64,000 bases of DNA from DASXRC01 sp036506495 (GTDB lineage: Bacteria; Actinomycetota; Actinomycetes; Mycobacteriales; Micromonosporaceae). Every line of letters begins with the position of its first letter. The first letter of the stretch is position 1. The position numbers and the translations under genes are program-made. A model generated the notes under the pieces. It did no database searches and was not told where the DNA came from. It saw only the letters and a list, made by a program, of their open reading frames with translations. Below are positions 16,863 to 25,212 of the stretch, piece after piece. The DNA lies in NCBI GenBank assembly GCA_036506495.1, contig DASXRQ010000136.1:5789-69788 (forward strand). The letters are read 5' to 3'.

Positions 16863-17446
16863 TGGTCGACGCGCTCTGGTACCTCGCCCGCGGCACCGGC
16901 GTGGTGTCCCTGGCCTTGCTCACCGTCGTCGTGGTCCTCGGCGTCGGCACGCGCGCGGCGCGCCCGGTGTTCGGCCTGCCGCGGTTCGCCGTGGGCCTCG
17001 TCCACCGGAATGCCGCCCTGATGGCCGTCGCCTTGCTGACCATCCACGTGGTCAGCCTCCTCTTCGACCCGTACGCCCAGCTGCGCCTGGTCGATGTCGT
17101 CGTGCCGTTCGACGCGGCGTACCGCCCGCTGTGGGTCGGACTGGGCACGCTCGGCTGCGAGCTGTTGGTCGCGCTCGTGGCCACCAGCCTGGTCCGCCAC
17201 CGGCTCGGGCGGCGGACCTGGCGCGCGGTCCATTGGCTCGCGTACGCCGCGTGGCCGGTGGCCTGGCTGCACGCCCTCGGCACGGGCACCGACCGCGGCG
17301 AGACGTGGCTGCGTACCGTGGCCGGGATCTGCGCGGCGGCCGTGGTTGCGGCCGTCGCGTGGCGCGCGGGGAACGGCCGCGTGTTCGCCGACCGTCGTCC
17401 CGCGCCGGTGGCCGCGGAGGGCATCCACTATGGAGGTAATCGGTGA
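16862..17446 (+). CDS. Ferric-reductase-like transmembrane protein
   Basis: A 194-residue protein with about six membrane helices. Paired histidines in successive helices (GLVHRNAAL, LTIHVVSLL, AVHWLAYAAW, WLHALG) match the b-type haem ligands of ferric-reductase-like/MsrQ-like proteins. Role: carry electrons across the membrane through haem. It overlaps the ApbE stop by 1 bp (TGATG) and the next gene by 4 bp (GTGA), so the operon is tightly coupled. Confidence 0.85.
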   Translation: MVDALWYLARGTGVVSLALLTVVVVLGVGTRAARPVFGLPRFAVGLVHRNAALMAVALLTIHVVSLLFDPYAQLRLVDVVVPFDAAYRPLWVGLGTLGCELLVALVATSLVRHRLGRRTWRAVHWLAYAAWPVAWLHALGTGTDRGETWLRTVAGICAAAVVAAVAWRAGNGRVFADRRPAPVAAEGIHYGGNR

Positions 17447-18681
17447 GCGTCTCCGTGGACACGTCGACCCGACCCGGGGTCACCGCACCGGCCGGCCGGA
17501 ACCGGCTGCTCGGCTCCGGCGCGTCCGATCTCGCGAGTCACGACCGCCGGCACGGTGCGTTGCCGCGGTTCGGGTCCGGCGGCCGGCTCATCGGTGAGGT
17601 TGCGGACGCCGGGCTGACCGGCCGCGGTGGTGCCGGGTTTCCCACGCATCGGAAGATGGCCGAGGTGGCAGCGGGGCGCGACGTCGTCGTGGTGGCGAAC
17701 GCGGCCGAGGGCGAGCCAGCCAGCGCGAAGGACCGCACGCTCCTGGCGTACGCCCCGCATCTCGTCCTCGACGGCCTGCAGCTCGCGGCGGAGGCCGTGG
17801 CCGCCCGGCACGTCCACATCTACCTGCGGCGGTCCGCGACGGCGGGGGTTCGCGCCGCGCTGGCCGAGCGCCACGCGGCTCGCTGGGACCGGCTGCCGGT
17901 CGTCGTCCATACCGCGCCCGACACCTTCGTCTCGGGCGAGGAGTCGGCCGTGGTCGCGGCGGTCTCCGGCCGGCGGGCCGTCCCGGCCGACCGGCTCCGC
18001 CGGGTGAGCGAGGTCGGCGTCAACGGCGCTCCGACGCTGGTGCAGAACGTGGAGACGCTCGCGCACCTCGGTCTCATCGCCCGGCACGGCCCGGCCTGGT
18101 TCCGTCGGCAGGGCACGGCGGATGAGCCCGGCACCTTCCTCGCGACGGTCGGCGGTGCGGTGGCCTCGCCGGGCGTGTACGAGGCGCCGTACGGCATTCG
18201 GCTCGCCGACGCGATCGCGCTGGCCGGGGGCCCGGCCGCGCCGCTGCGGGCCGTACTGGTGGGCGGCTTCCACGGAGGCTGGGTGCCGGCGGCCCCCGAC
18301 CTGCCGGTCAGTCGGGCCGGACTGGCAGCGTACGGCGCCACGCCCGGAGCCGGGGTGATGATCGCGTTGGACACCGCGACCTGCGGGCTGGCCGAGGCCG
18401 CTCGCATCGTCGGCTATCTCGCCGCCCAGAGCGCGGGCCAGTGCGGCCCGTGCGTCAACGGCCTGCCGAGGCTCGCGGAGACGCTGGCGGCGCTCGCCCG
18501 ACCGCGATGCGACTCCCGGCTCGCCGTCGAGGTCGAACGGCTCGCCACGGTGGTGACCGGGCGCGGGGCCTGCCGACACCCCGACAGCACCGGCCGGCTG
18601 GCCCGCAGCACGCTGCGCGCGTTCGCCGAGGACGTGACCGCACACCTGAGCGGCCGCTGCGTCGCACGCAGGGCCCGATGA
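17443..18681 (+). CDS. NuoF-like flavoprotein with SLBB and altered Fe-S region
   Basis: A 412-residue protein resembling complex I 51-kDa subunit. GRGGAGFPTHRK (about 60-71) and AAEGEPASAKDRTLL bind FMN and NADH; an SLBB-type domain follows. The Fe-S motif that in NuoF reads SCGxCxPC reads SAGQCGPC here (330-337), so the first Cys is Ala331; C334, C337 and C377 remain. The cluster is therefore probably not a standard four-Cys [4Fe-4S]. It likely passes electrons between NAD(P)H, ferredoxin and the membrane haem protein. GGAGGTAAT precedes the GTG. Confidence 0.85.
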   Translation: MSVSVDTSTRPGVTAPAGRNRLLGSGASDLASHDRRHGALPRFGSGGRLIGEVADAGLTGRGGAGFPTHRKMAEVAAGRDVVVVANAAEGEPASAKDRTLLAYAPHLVLDGLQLAAEAVAARHVHIYLRRSATAGVRAALAERHAARWDRLPVVVHTAPDTFVSGEESAVVAAVSGRRAVPADRLRRVSEVGVNGAPTLVQNVETLAHLGLIARHGPAWFRRQGTADEPGTFLATVGGAVASPGVYEAPYGIRLADAIALAGGPAAPLRAVLVGGFHGGWVPAAPDLPVSRAGLAAYGATPGAGVMIALDTATCGLAEAARIVGYLAAQSAGQCGPCVNGLPRLAETLAALARPRCDSRLAVEVERLATVVTGRGACRHPDSTGRLARSTLRAFAEDVTAHLSGRCVARRAR

Positions 18682-18694
18682 AACGGGGGAGACC

Positions 18695-18919
18695 GTGACC
18701 GACTCGAGGCTGCACGTCGACTGGACCGCGTGCGATGGCCGCGGCATGTGCGTCGAGCTGCTGCCCGAGCTGCTGGCCGCCGACGACTGGGGCTACCCGG
18801 TGCCGCTCGACGGCCGCCGCGAGCCGGTCGTGCCGGCTCACCTCGTCGGGCCTGCCCGGCGCGCGGTCAACCAATGCCCCATGCTGGCGTTGCGGTTGCT
18901 CGGCCGCCCCGCTAACTGA
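18695..18919 (+). CDS. Small ferredoxin, three-Cys [3Fe-4S] type
   Basis: A 74-residue ferredoxin with C-x5-C (ACDGRGMC) and a distal NQCP, giving three cysteines in the pattern of actinobacterial [3Fe-4S] or modified [4Fe-4S] ferredoxins that serve P450s and other reductases. It starts at GTG 18695 with GGGGGAG upstream, 13 bp after the NuoF-like gene. Probably the soluble electron partner of the NuoF-like protein. Confidence 0.85.
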   Translation: MTDSRLHVDWTACDGRGMCVELLPELLAADDWGYPVPLDGRREPVVPAHLVGPARRAVNQCPMLALRLLGRPAN

Positions 18920-19382
18920 CCCTCGTGTAGGTCACGTAGAAGTCGAGCTCCCAGCTCGAACCGTCGCCGGAACGGTCCCAGCGCGCCTCGATCGTGTTGC
19001 CGGCGTCGACGAAGGTGCCGATGAAGCGCTGGTGGAAGCCCGGGGCGTTCCGCCACATCGTCCAGACGTCGTCGGCGAGGGTCATCTGGTAGACGCGGAA
19101 GACTCCGCGCGCGTCGGCGTACAGCATGCTGAAGTTCTGGCTCGTGTCGTCCAGTCCGACGATCGTGGTGACCGGGAACGGCGAATGCGCCGCCCAGTCC
19201 TGCGGCGCGGACTCGGCCGGTTCGGCGTCCGCATGCTGGATCACGAAGGGCTCCCCGGCGAGCCAATCGAAGCTCGTCCGGCCGTACGCGACGACCCGGC
19301 CTCCAACGGAGGCCTCCATGTCCCATTCGCCCACGAGCGCGCCCAGGCGTCGCAGCGCGGGGTTCAGCGCTGGTCGGGGCAT
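18912..19382 (-). CDS. DUF1579-like beta-barrel protein
   Basis: A 156-residue protein starting PRPALNPALRRLGALVGEW, the usual opening of small lipocalin-like beta-barrels (DUF1579/THAP4-type). Regular alternating strands follow (GRTSFDWLAGEPFVIQH, TIVGLDDTSQNFSMLY, WTMWRNAPGFHQRFIGTF). Such proteins bind small hydrophobic ligands or haem; which one is unknown. It overlaps the ferredoxin end by 8 bp, convergently. ATG 19382 is chosen as the only start close to the conserved region. Confidence 0.75.
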   Translation of the reverse strand: MPRPALNPALRRLGALVGEWDMEASVGGRVVAYGRTSFDWLAGEPFVIQHADAEPAESAPQDWAAHSPFPVTTIVGLDDTSQNFSMLYADARGVFRVYQMTLADDVWTMWRNAPGFHQRFIGTFVDAGNTIEARWDRSGDGSSWELDFYVTYTRVS

Positions 19383-19424
19383 TGGTCCTCCCCCTAGCCG
19401 TCTCCATGTGGCACGTTGCTCTAC

Positions 19425-20487
19425 ATGACGCCGATGCGCACGCCGGTCGTCGCCACGGTGCTGCTTGTGCTCGCGGCCTGCGGCTCGACCGCACCCGCGG
19501 CTCACCCGACCGGGTCGGCCCGGGTCGGCGGCGGCCCCGCGAACGCCAGCGGCTCCGCCACCGTCCAGCCGGACGCGATCAGCGGGTTCGGGGTCGGCGC
19601 GACGCCCGGCGCCACCCCCTCCTCCTCGCGCGCCTGCCCGGTGTTCCCGCCGAACAATGTCTGGCACTCGGACGTGTCGCGGTTGCCGGTCCATCGGAAC
19701 TCGGCGGCGTACGTCGGCAGCATCGGTGTGACCGGCACGGTGCATCCGGACTTCGGTGCGGGGTTCTACGACGGCGGCGCGATCGGCATCCCGGTGACCA
19801 CGGTGCCAGCGGGAACGCCGGGCGTCCGGGTCGGGTTCGACTACGCGAACGAGAGCGACACCGGTCCGTACCCCATCCCGGTCTCGGTCAAGATCGAGGC
19901 GGGTAGCGACCATCACATCATTCTCTACGACCGGGTGCGCTGCCGGGCGTACGAGCTGTTCGCCGCGCGGAGAGTCGGCGGCGGCTGGCGCGCCGGGTCC
20001 GGCGCGATCTTTGACCTTCGCGCCAACGCGTTGCGCCCGGCGGGTTGGACCTCGGCCGACGCCGCCGGGCTGTCGATCCTGGCCGGGCTGGTCCGGTAAG
20101 AGGAGGTCGCTAGCGGGCACATCGACCACGCCATCCGGGTAACCGCGCCGCGCACCCGCGACGCGTACGTCTGGCCGGCCCGGCACGCCGCATCCGCCTC
20201 GACCGACGCGGCGCTGCCCCCGATGGGCCTCCGGCTGCGACTGAAGTCCACCGTGGACATCTTACGGTTGCCGGCTCAGGCGCGGGTGGTCGCGCGGGGC
20301 CATGCAGCGGTACGGCGTGCTGGTCGCGGACAACGGCTCCCCGTGGTTCATCTCGGGTGCTCCCGACAACCGGTGGAACAACGACGCGCTACGGGCGCTC
20401 AGCGCGCTGCGGGGCAGCGACTTCGAAGCGGTCGACACGTCCGGTCTACGCGTGTCGCCCGACTCGGCGGCGGCTCGCGCGGGTTAG
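19425..20487 (+). pseudogene. Secreted lipoprotein gene broken by a nonsense codon and a +1 insertion
   Basis: The first part encodes a lipoprotein (lipobox LAAC after residue 10 or so) with a conserved domain beginning CPVFPPNNVWH and continuing to LSILAGLVR, where TAA at 20097-20099 interrupts the frame. The same frame stays readable beyond it (EEVASGHIDHAIRVTAPRT, DAYVWPARH, LPPMGLRLRLK), then an extra G in the GGGG run at 20296-20299 shifts it, and the end (YGVLVADNGSPWF, NNDALRAL, DFEAVDTSGL) continues in another frame to 20487. I recall intact actinobacterial homologues with this order of motifs; function unknown. Two lesions argue for real decay. Confidence 0.8.
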
Positions 20488-20533
20488 AAGCGGGCCCGGT
20501 GCCGAGACATCATCCGGCCCGTCGCCCATGTCG

Positions 20534-21394
20534 TCACGCGGGCCGGGGAAGCCCGATGGGATTGGGGTACGGCATCGCCGCGCTGGCCGCCACCGCGATC
20601 GGGTGCAGCAGCGCGGCCAGCCGACGGGTGTCCTGCTCGCCGAGGGCGCTCCAGACCTCTCCCGCCAGCCGGTCGGTGACGTCCTCGACGGCCTGGTACG
20701 CGGCGCGGCCCGCCTCCGTCGGCGTACCGTCGCCGGCCAGATATCCGCGGGCGGACAGCGCGGCACGGGCGGCGGCCCAGTCTTCCTCCGGCCAGCCCCG
20801 CGCCGGGCCGTAGATCGCCGGATAGCCTTCGAGCGCGGCCCTCAGTACGAGCGCGAGGGAGCCCGCGAGCCCGGCGGTGACAAGAGCCGCCACGTGCCCG
20901 TCGCCCCGGTGTTCGCGCAGCGTGGTGGTGGCCTGCCAGAGCCGGGCGACGGGGTCGGATGGCGGCGGCAGTGCGGCGTTCGCGGCGCCGAGCGCGCGGC
21001 CGCTTGTGGGAGCGAGCGCGGCGGCCCGCGTCGCAAGCTCGGCGGCCTCCGCCATGCCGTCGACGACGCCGGGCCCGACCAACGCGCGCAGCGCCGCCGC
21101 CGCGCCCTCGGCGCGCGCGGCAAGGGCGGTCTCCGGCGTGGCCCGGGTCCAGACGTCCGGGATGGCCCGGGCGACCATCTGCGGCGCGAACGAGTTGAAG
21201 ATCGCGATGACGGGTGCGGCCGCGACCCGACCCAGCGGCGCCGCACGGCCCGCGAAGTAGCCCCGCCAGTACCCGCGGAGGCCCGCGGCCTCGAAGGCGG
21301 CACGCGCCTCGGGCGAGAAGTAGCTCACCGAGTGCACGGACTCGAACAGCACCCACATGGTCCGGGCAGCCGTGGACGGGTTGTCGGTCGTCAC
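20534..21394 (-). CDS. SCO6745 family protein
   Basis: A 286-residue, Ala-rich, largely helical protein. The opening ARTMWVLFESVHSVSYFSPEARAAF and YWRGYFAGRAAPLG are typical of the SCO6745 family, whose members are annotated in actinobacteria without a known function; the C-terminal half has a winged-helix look (LSARGYLAGDGTPTEAGRAAY). It starts at GTG 21394 and is divergent from a TetR gene, with two palindromic sites in the 84 bp between them, so it may be under that regulator. Confidence 0.8.
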   Translation of the reverse strand: MTTDNPSTAARTMWVLFESVHSVSYFSPEARAAFEAAGLRGYWRGYFAGRAAPLGRVAAAPVIAIFNSFAPQMVARAIPDVWTRATPETALAARAEGAAAALRALVGPGVVDGMAEAAELATRAAALAPTSGRALGAANAALPPPSDPVARLWQATTTLREHRGDGHVAALVTAGLAGSLALVLRAALEGYPAIYGPARGWPEEDWAAARAALSARGYLAGDGTPTEAGRAAYQAVEDVTDRLAGEVWSALGEQDTRRLAALLHPIAVAASAAMPYPNPIGLPRPA

Positions 21395-21420
21395 GCCACA
21401 GATTCTTGCGTTCCCTCGGC

Positions 21421-21466
21421 TTTACTTTCGAGTAAACCTTCACTAGGCTCAACTCAAAAGTAAACC
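21421..21466. promoter_or_regulatory. Two TetR-type operators (TTTACT-N4-AGTAAA)
   Basis: A perfect palindrome TTTACT-TTCG-AGTAAA lies at 21421-21436, and a related imperfect copy (CTCAACTCAAAAGTAAACC) at 21448-21466. Both share the half-site AGTAAACC or its complement, about 29 bp apart, and fill the gap between the SCO6745-family gene and tetR. AT-rich sites of this kind stand out in the surrounding GC-rich DNA. Confidence 0.7.
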
Positions 21467-21478
21467 TCGGAGCGGGAC

Positions 21479-22024
21479 ATGAGCCGGCGAGAGCAGACCG
21501 TGCGCAGAATCCTCGACGGCGCTGCCTCGGCGTTCGTCAAGGCGGGATACGCCGCGACCTCGATGGAGGAGATCGCCGCGGCGGCCGGCGTGAGCAAGCT
21601 CCTGCTCTACCGGGACTTCGCCGGCAAGCGCGAGCTCTACCAGGCCGTGCTCGAGCGGGCCGTGCAGCGCATCCGCGACCGGGTGCCGGCGGAGGGCAGC
21701 AGCCAGGCCCTGCGCGAGCTGCTCGCCACCGCGCGCGACGACCCCGACGGCTTCACCCTCATGTTCCGCCACGCCGCGCGAGAGCCAGAGTTCGCCGGGT
21801 ACGCCGCCGAGCTGACATCGTCGGCCGTCCGCGCGAGTGAGCGGATCCTGCGCGCTGTCGAGCCCGACCGCGCGATGCGCCGATGGGCGGCCGAAATGAC
21901 GGTGAATATCACCTTCCAATCGATCATTGCGTGGCTGGAGTACGGGGACCCCGCCCGTGACGACGCGTTCTTCCGCCGCCTGCTCGCCGTCAACCGAACG
22001 GTGGCCAAGCCCCCCAAGGAGTAG
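21479..22024 (+). CDS. TetR/AcrR family transcriptional regulator
   Basis: A 181-residue repressor with the helix-turn-helix SMEEIAAAAGVSKLLLYRDFAGK (about residues 28-50). The short C-terminal domain contains YGDPARDDAFFRRL. The ATG at 21479 has GGAG upstream. It precedes the MFS exporter gene by 4 bp, so the two form an operon, probably repressed through the two palindromes upstream and released when the exporter's substrate binds. Confidence 0.9.
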   Translation: MSRREQTVRRILDGAASAFVKAGYAATSMEEIAAAAGVSKLLLYRDFAGKRELYQAVLERAVQRIRDRVPAEGSSQALRELLATARDDPDGFTLMFRHAAREPEFAGYAAELTSSAVRASERILRAVEPDRAMRRWAAEMTVNITFQSIIAWLEYGDPARDDAFFRRLLAVNRTVAKPPKE

Positions 22025-22028
22025 CCGG

Positions 22029-23555
22029 ATGTCTGCGCCGGCACGCCGGCTCGGCCCGGCCGCGCTCTTCGTTCTGATCGCCGGCTCGTTGCTCTCGATG
22101 ATCGACAGCAACGTCGTCAACGTCGCGATCCCCGACCTCAGTCGGGAACTGCACGGCACGCTCACCAGCGTGCAATGGACCGTCTCCGGGTACCTGCTGG
22201 CGCTGGCCGGGACGCTGCCGGCCGCCGCGTTCCTGGCCAAGCGCTTCGGCACGATCCGGGTGTACGGCCTCAGCCTCGCCGCCTTCACGCTCGCGTCCGT
22301 GGCGTGTGCGCTCGCCCAGAACGTGCCGGAGCTGATCGCGGCCCGTGCGGTGCAGGGTGTGGCGGCGGCTCCACTCGTGCCGCTGTCGATGAACCTGCTC
22401 TTCGGTCAGGCCGGCGCCGGCGAGGGCAACCTTCCCGTCTCCGCGGGCATCGTGTTCTTCCTCGGTCCGGCCCTCGGGCCAACGGTCGGCGGCCTGCTCA
22501 TCTCGATCTGGAGCTGGCCGGCCATCTTTCTGATCAACGCACCGATCGGCGCCGCCGCGTTGCTCGCCCTGCCGAGTCTGCGCCGCAACGGCTTCGTCGA
22601 CGAGACGGATCCGGCGGCACGCTTCGACCCGGTCGGGATGCTGCTGCTCTCGACCGGACTGGTCGTCGCGCTCTACGGATGCAACGAAGGGCCCACGCAC
22701 GGCTGGTGGTCGGCCAGCTCCGGGCCCTACTGGTCCGTCGGGCTGCTGTTCATCGGGGCGTACGCCACGTGGGCCCGACGCCGCACGCATCCGGCCGTTG
22801 ACCTCCGGCTGCTCCGCAACCCGCAGTCTGCGCTGGCGGTCTGGCTGTGCCTGCTCACCGCGGTCGCCATGTTCAGCGTGCTGTTCCTGTTGCCCGTGCT
22901 GATCCAGAGCATTCAGGGGCACGGACCTTTGGAGAGCGGCCTCGTGCTGCTGCCGCAGGGGCTCGTGATGGGACTGTCCACAAAGGTCGGCATGGGTCTT
23001 ACCACGGCGGGTCGTCTTCGCCCCGGCATCATTGCCGGCCTCGTCGCGGTCGGCGCCACCACCGCCCTGTTGCTGTTGACCACGGTGGACACTCCATTGT
23101 GGCTTACCGCACTGATCATGGCCGGCCGCGGGCTCGGCATCGGCCTCGTCATCCAGCCGCTGCTGATCGCGATGCTCGCCGGGATGTCGAGCAGTCAGCT
23201 CGCCGACGCCAACACCGTGTTCAACGTCGGGCAGCGGTTGGGTGGCTCGATCGGCGTGAGCCTGCTCGCCACCTTCTTCACGGTCCGCGTCGCCGCGCAC
23301 ATCGAGAACGTTCTCGGGCCGGTCCGGGTCGGCGTCGGCAGCCTCGCCTCGGCGCCGCCCGCGCTGAGGGCGAGGCTTGCCGACGCCGCGCTCTCCGGTT
23401 TCCACGACGCGATAGTCGTCGTCGTCGCGGTCGCCGCGCTCGGAGTGGTGTTCGCTCTGTTCCTGCGCCCGACCGGCCCGACGGCGGTCGGATCCGACCC
23501 GGGCTCAGCCGGAGACGAACTCCACCACGTCGGCGACGACGTCGGGGTCGCGTAG
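22029..23555 (+). CDS. MFS drug exporter, DHA2 type, 14 TM
   Basis: A 508-residue polytopic protein. Helix 1 has MIDSNVVNVAIPDLS, typical of DHA2 exporters; the motif A position reads AKRFGTIRVYG, weaker than the usual GRLGD. The motif C-like GIVFFLGPALGPTVGGLL is present. About 14 helices. It is translated directly after the TetR gene, whose ligand is probably its substrate. The last 51 bp overlap the convergent hydrolase gene, so one of the two C-termini may be shorter in reality. Confidence 0.9.
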   Translation: MSAPARRLGPAALFVLIAGSLLSMIDSNVVNVAIPDLSRELHGTLTSVQWTVSGYLLALAGTLPAAAFLAKRFGTIRVYGLSLAAFTLASVACALAQNVPELIAARAVQGVAAAPLVPLSMNLLFGQAGAGEGNLPVSAGIVFFLGPALGPTVGGLLISIWSWPAIFLINAPIGAAALLALPSLRRNGFVDETDPAARFDPVGMLLLSTGLVVALYGCNEGPTHGWWSASSGPYWSVGLLFIGAYATWARRRTHPAVDLRLLRNPQSALAVWLCLLTAVAMFSVLFLLPVLIQSIQGHGPLESGLVLLPQGLVMGLSTKVGMGLTTAGRLRPGIIAGLVAVGATTALLLLTTVDTPLWLTALIMAGRGLGIGLVIQPLLIAMLAGMSSSQLADANTVFNVGQRLGGSIGVSLLATFFTVRVAAHIENVLGPVRVGVGSLASAPPALRARLADAALSGFHDAIVVVVAVAALGVVFALFLRPTGPTAVGSDPGSAGDELHHVGDDVGVA

Positions 23556-24398
23556 CACGCGGCGGTGTCCGAGGCCGGACGTCACCGACAGCCGCGATCC
23601 GATCCAGGCCGCGGCGATCGCTGCCGCGTCGGCCACGGACGTGGATGCGTCGTCCCGGTCATGAACGATCAGGGTCGGCGGCATCACGACGGCCCGGCCG
23701 AGCTCCGGCACGTCGAAATGGTGCATCGGCGCGCCGACCCGACGCTCGACCCTCGCGATGAGTCTCCGGTACGTCCGGTCACCGAAGCCCAACGCGGCGG
23801 CGAGCTGCCGCGCGTACGACACGGGGCTCGCCATCGGCGCGATGAGGGCCAGCCGGCCGGCGCGGAGGCCGTCGCAGAGGGCGACCGCCGCGGCCATGCA
23901 ACCCATGGAGTGCGCGATGATGGCGTGCGCCGGCCCGTGCACGGCGACGACCGCGGTGAGGGCCTCGGCGAACTCCGGGATCGAGGACGAGCGCGGTCCG
24001 TACGCGCCCGGATCCGACCGGCCGTGACTCGGCGCGTCGAACGCGACGACGCGGTGACCGCTCGCGACGAGCGGCGGCACGAACGCGGACAACTGGCCGC
24101 CGTATCCGGCCCAGCCGTGCATGAGGTAGACCACCGGCCCCTCACCCCACGCCTGGCCGACCACGGTGTGACCGCCGACCGCGACCGTGAACGGCACGCC
24201 CGCTGCGGGGCCGGCCGGGCGCGATCTGCCTGGGTCGCCGACGCGGGGCAGCGTGAACCAGATCCGCTCGGCCCACCGGGCGCCGAGCCGCGGCGCCACG
24301 TGCTCGAGGACCCGGAACGCCGCCCGGACCGGCGGGCGAGCGGCAAAGAGACGAACGGTCGTGCTTTTTCTTTGGCGTACCTCGGCCACTGCGGTCAT
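23505..24398 (-). CDS. Alpha/beta hydrolase
   Basis: A 297-residue hydrolase with the oxyanion region MHGWAGYGGQL, nucleophile Ser164 in AHSMGC, a later Asp in VHDRDD and His in GLGHRR, forming a full triad. An N-terminal 60-residue segment resembles a lid or tether but is not a signal peptide. It lies 30 bp downstream of a TetR gene on the same strand, so it is probably in that regulator's operon. Substrate unknown: an ester or lactone. Confidence 0.85.
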   Translation of the reverse strand: MTAVAEVRQRKSTTVRLFAARPPVRAAFRVLEHVAPRLGARWAERIWFTLPRVGDPGRSRPAGPAAGVPFTVAVGGHTVVGQAWGEGPVVYLMHGWAGYGGQLSAFVPPLVASGHRVVAFDAPSHGRSDPGAYGPRSSSIPEFAEALTAVVAVHGPAHAIIAHSMGCMAAAVALCDGLRAGRLALIAPMASPVSYARQLAAALGFGDRTYRRLIARVERRVGAPMHHFDVPELGRAVVMPPTLIVHDRDDASTSVADAAAIAAAWIGSRLSVTSGLGHRRVLRDPDVVADVVEFVSG

Positions 24399-24428
24399 CG
24401 CGGGAACCTCTCTCGGCAGGGCGTGTCG

Positions 24429-25022
24429 TCAGCGGGACGGTGTCGGTCGCGCGTTGGTGAGCAACGCCTCGAAGGCGCTGCGGGCACGGGCCTCGGCGCG
24501 CTGGTCGCCGAGCAGTCTGATCGTGTGGTGGCGAGCGAGGATCACCCCGTAGAAGTCCTGGGCGAACTGGTCCGGGTCGGCGTCCTCGCGGAAGTGCCCC
24601 TCCGTGATGCCGGTACGGAAGACCGTGGCGATCATGTCGAACAGGTCGCGTTGGTCGCGCACCAGGCGGTCGCGGACCGCACCGGGTTGATCGTCGAACT
24701 CGGTCGCCGCGGCGACGAACGGGCAGCCGCCGGGCAGCGAATCCCAGCGCAGCCACCGGTCGAACAGCTCGCGGACCCTCGGCTCGCCGCGGGGCGCGCG
24801 CAGCGCGGGCCGGGCCACGGCCTCCTCGAACCGGGTCCGGGCGTGCTCGAGGATCTGCAGCTGCAGCGCCTCCTTCGACCGGAAGTGGCCGAACAGCCCG
24901 CTCTTCGAGAGCTGCGCCTGCTCGGCGAGCGAACCGATCGTCAGCCCGCTCAGGCCCACCCGGCGCGCGACATCGACCGCCTGGTCGAGCACCGCGATCC
25001 TGGTCTCGTCGCCCTTGCCCAC
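24429..25022 (-). CDS. TetR/AcrR family transcriptional regulator
   Basis: A 197-residue repressor with helix-turn-helix LTIGSLAEQAQLSKSGLFGHF (about 26-46) and a C-terminal domain with GGCPFVAAATEFDD, a motif of the TetR_C_16-like group. It leads a two-gene minus-strand operon with the hydrolase. A palindrome GCACG-GT-CGTGC sits about 13-24 bp upstream of the start, and a related sequence lies in the first codons of the hydrolase gene. Confidence 0.9.
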   Translation of the reverse strand: MGKGDETRIAVLDQAVDVARRVGLSGLTIGSLAEQAQLSKSGLFGHFRSKEALQLQILEHARTRFEEAVARPALRAPRGEPRVRELFDRWLRWDSLPGGCPFVAAATEFDDQPGAVRDRLVRDQRDLFDMIATVFRTGITEGHFREDADPDQFAQDFYGVILARHHTIRLLGDQRAEARARSAFEALLTNARPTPSR

Positions 25023-25034
25023 GCGTATAGAAAA

Positions 25035-25046
25035 GCACGGTCGTGC
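25035..25046. promoter_or_regulatory. Candidate TetR autoregulatory operator
   Basis: A GCACG-GT-CGTGC palindrome follows an A-rich run (GAAAA) just upstream of tetR. The 10-mer ACGGTCGTGC recurs at 24355-24364 inside the start of the downstream hydrolase gene, next to a T-rich run. Two copies in one operon support a binding site for the encoded regulator. Confidence 0.5.
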
Positions 25047-25063
25047 GCAGATTGCAAGCTGGT

Positions 25064-25147
25064 GATGATCCAGGCAGTCTTGCCCGGGTTGGGGTGTCCG
25101 GGCGGCCCGAACACCCCAACCCGGGCAAGACTGCGGAGATCATGATC
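25064..25147. repeat. Long near-perfect inverted repeat
   Basis: Arms 25074-25103 and 25105-25134 match at 29 of 30 positions with a one-base centre. The outer flanks also pair partly (GATGATC on the left, GATCATGATC on the right). The arms start GCAGTCTTGCCCGGGTT. It lies between the divergent tetR and ABC-transporter genes, not behind a gene end, so it could be a repeat element, a cruciform-forming site or a transcription barrier rather than a plain terminator. Confidence 0.8.
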
Positions 25148-25212
25148 GTGGTTTCAGCCCGGCTTCAGCGTCGCCGCCGTACCGTCCCTCCGGTGAACGG
25201 GATGGACGCACC

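Noticed and set aside
21990..23405. 471-codon minus-strand frame opposite the MFS exporter
   Set aside because: His/Asp/Gln/Arg-rich reading of the antisense of a membrane protein; no motif.
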